64,000 bases of DNA from NCBI RefSeq assembly GCF_000177375.1, contig NZ_ADFR01000002.1, forward strand, positions 124,001-188,000. The letters run 5' to 3'. The stretch is from Bulleidia extructa W1219 (GTDB taxonomy: Bacteria > Bacillota_I > Bacilli_A > Erysipelotrichales > Erysipelotrichaceae). The position numbers were made by a program, and so were the translations under genes. Below the pieces are notes generated by a model, which worked only from the letters and a program-made list of their open reading frames with translations, was not told the DNA's origin and did not search any database. The first letter of the stretch is position 1, and every line of letters starts with the position of its first letter. This document shows, one piece after another, positions 63,032-64,000 of the stretch.

Positions 63032-63778
63032 TTATTTCTTAACAGAACCTTGGTTTGCAACAGCTGCCATCTTAGCTTCAATAGCCGCTTGATCTCCTAA
63101 GTATTCTTTCGAAACAAAATGACCATTATCATCAAACGTATATACAAGAGGCACACCGGTTGGAATATTAACACTGACAATTTCTTCATCACTTAGCCCT
63201 TCAAAATACTTCACTAAAGCCCGCAAACTATTTCCATGAGCCGCAATCAACACTCTCTTACCTTCTTTCATCTTAGGTAAGATTTCTTGTTCATAATAAG
63301 GAACAGCCCTTTCAATGGTTGTCTTTAGACTTTCTGATAATGGTAATTCATCCTTACTTTCATTACGATATGCGTCTTGATTCGCCGGATTACGATCATC
63401 ACTTGCTTCTAAAGCAGGTGGTTGCACATCAAATGAACGACGCCAAATTTTCACTTGATCTTCTCCATACTTCGCAGCCGTCTCTGATTTATTTAAACCT
63501 TGCAAAGCTCCATAATGACGTTCATTTAATTTCCACGTTTTCGTAACCGGTAACCATTCCCGATCCATTTCCGATAAAATATAATTCAAAGTATGAATGG
63601 CTCTTTTTAAATAAGAGGTATAACATAGATCAAAATCAAACCCCGCTTCTTTTAAAGCACGACCTCCAGCCTTAGCTTCTTCAACTCCTTTATCCGATAA
63701 TTCCACATCTGTCCAACCGGTAAATAAATTTAATTTGTTCCATTCGCTTTCACCATGACGAACTAATACTAATTTCAT
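63032..63778 (-). CDS. gpmA: 2,3-bisphosphoglycerate-dependent phosphoglycerate mutase
   Basis: 248 residues from the ATG at 63778, with GGAGG five bases upstream; an ATG four codons earlier is worse placed. The catalytic [24 protein letters not shown], the proton donor region [17 protein letters not shown] and [17 protein letters not shown] identify the dPGM family. It links 3- and 2-phosphoglycerate and completes the lower glycolysis set with pgk and eno of this window, but it is a separate unit. The alternative is an iPGM, excluded by the motifs. Confidence 0.96.
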   Translation of the reverse strand: MKLVLVRHGESEWNKLNLFTGWTDVELSDKGVEEAKAGGRALKEAGFDFDLCYTSYLKRAIHTLNYILSEMDREWLPVTKTWKLNERHYGALQGLNKSETAAKYGEDQVKIWRRSFDVQPPALEASDDRNPANQDAYRNESKDELPLSESLKTTIERAVPYYEQEILPKMKEGKRVLIAAHGNSLRALVKYFEGLSDEEIVSVNIPTGVPLVYTFDDNGHFVSKEYLGDQAAIEAKMAAVANQGSVKK

Positions 63779-63832
63779 AACATCCTCCATCTATTAACAC
63801 ATTTACTTTATCATTTTTTAAACAAAGAAAAA

Positions 63833-63848
63833 AGGTGCCGAAGCACCT
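63833..63848 (-). terminator. Terminator of the purine permease gene
   Basis: Perfect 6-bp stem AGGTGC/GCACCT (63833-63838 and 63843-63848) with loop TTCG in the RNA, then TTTTTT on the minus strand, 24 bases after the permease stop. Confidence 0.8.
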
Positions 63849-63872
63849 AATTCAATCTCTCAATCAAAACCA

Positions 63873-64000
63873 TTAAACCAAAAAATATTTCAAAATAAAG
63901 ACAACACTTAAGACATACATCAATGGCGATAATTCATTCTTCTTACCGGTGCATAAATGTAAAATTGTATATGTAATAAAACCGAAAGCAATACCATCAG
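63873..64000 (-). CDS. NCS2-type purine permease, C-terminal end (runs off the window)
   Basis: The last 41 codons read DGIAFGFITYTILHLCTGKK, NELSPLMYVLSVVFILKYFL V, then TAA at 63873-63875. IAFGFITYTILHLCTGK and the final helix fit the C-terminus of AzgA/PbuG-type adenine, guanine or hypoxanthine permeases. The rest of the gene lies beyond the right edge. Substrate cannot be told from this piece. Confidence 0.65.
   Translation of the reverse strand, partial: DGIAFGFITYTILHLCTGKKNELSPLMYVLSVVFILKYFLV

Overview
The window is AT-rich, densely coded and reads as chromosome from a low-GC Gram-positive bacterium (Firmicutes/Bacillota). Zinc-type S14, a Cys4 adenylate kinase lid, GdpP, RlmH, HPr with Ser46, an ECF transporter module and a sortase-type surface protein all support this. 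Gene content and order suggest an Erysipelotrichia-like lineage, but that assignment is inference. Almost every gene lies on the minus strand, so operons read from right to left. No rRNA, tRNA or CRISPR array was seen.

Layout, left to right. (1) 1-4.9 kb: a glycolysis/secretion block transcribed pgk-tpiA-eno-thioredoxin-like lipoprotein-secG-rnr; rnr runs off the left edge. (2) 4.9-6.1 kb: a small accessory patch with a frameshifted mini-lipoprotein, a membrane protein of unknown function and a fragment of an AlkD-like repair protein. (3) 6-10.6 kb: ung, a DUF885 exported protein, a phosphohexomutase and ptsH. (4) 10.7-18.4 kb: an origin-type housekeeping block, yybS-gdpP-rplI-dnaB-M23 peptidase-walJ-smORF-rlmH, without walR/walK. 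(5) 18.4-30.4 kb: a metabolic and transport region holding a DUF1016 relic, a CapA-like protein, a PLP lyase of the aluminium-resistance family, MATE and MFS transporters, a CofE-like ligase, a LysR regulator, a heterodimeric ABC exporter and a lone nanE.

(6) 30.4-44.2 kb: one long S10-spc-alpha ribosomal operon from rpsJ to rplQ, including secY, adk, infA and rpoA. It lacks rpmD and map. It is preceded by a structured leader and a promoter that overlaps the terminator of the gene upstream. (7) 44.2-47.6 kb: five overlapping or closely spaced genes with ankyrin and SUKH-like (SMI1/KNR4) features and no toxin gene, resembling an orphan immunity array. (8) 47.9-54 kb: a HAD phosphatase, a gatZ/kbaZ-type subunit, two small membrane proteins, and relics of IS3- and IS30-type transposases on either side of an ORF6N/phospholipase-D-like gene. 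(9) 54-57 kb: a 939-residue surface protein with three repeats of about 216 residues and an NPRTG-type sorting signal. (10) 57-62.3 kb: HAD-like pseudoenzyme-ecfA1-ecfA2-ecfT-truA, then rplM-rpsI under their own promoter. (11) 62.3-64 kb: a small anchored protein, gpmA, and the C-terminus of a purine permease.

The glycolytic genes (pgk, tpiA, eno, gpmA), HPr and the phosphohexomutase form a sugar-catabolic core. The ribosomal, secretion and replication genes are ordinary housekeeping. The distinctive parts are the immunity-like array, the repeat surface protein, the F420-ligase homologue without F420 genes, the catalytically stripped HAD protein in the ECF operon, and several small or decaying genes that routine annotation would miss.
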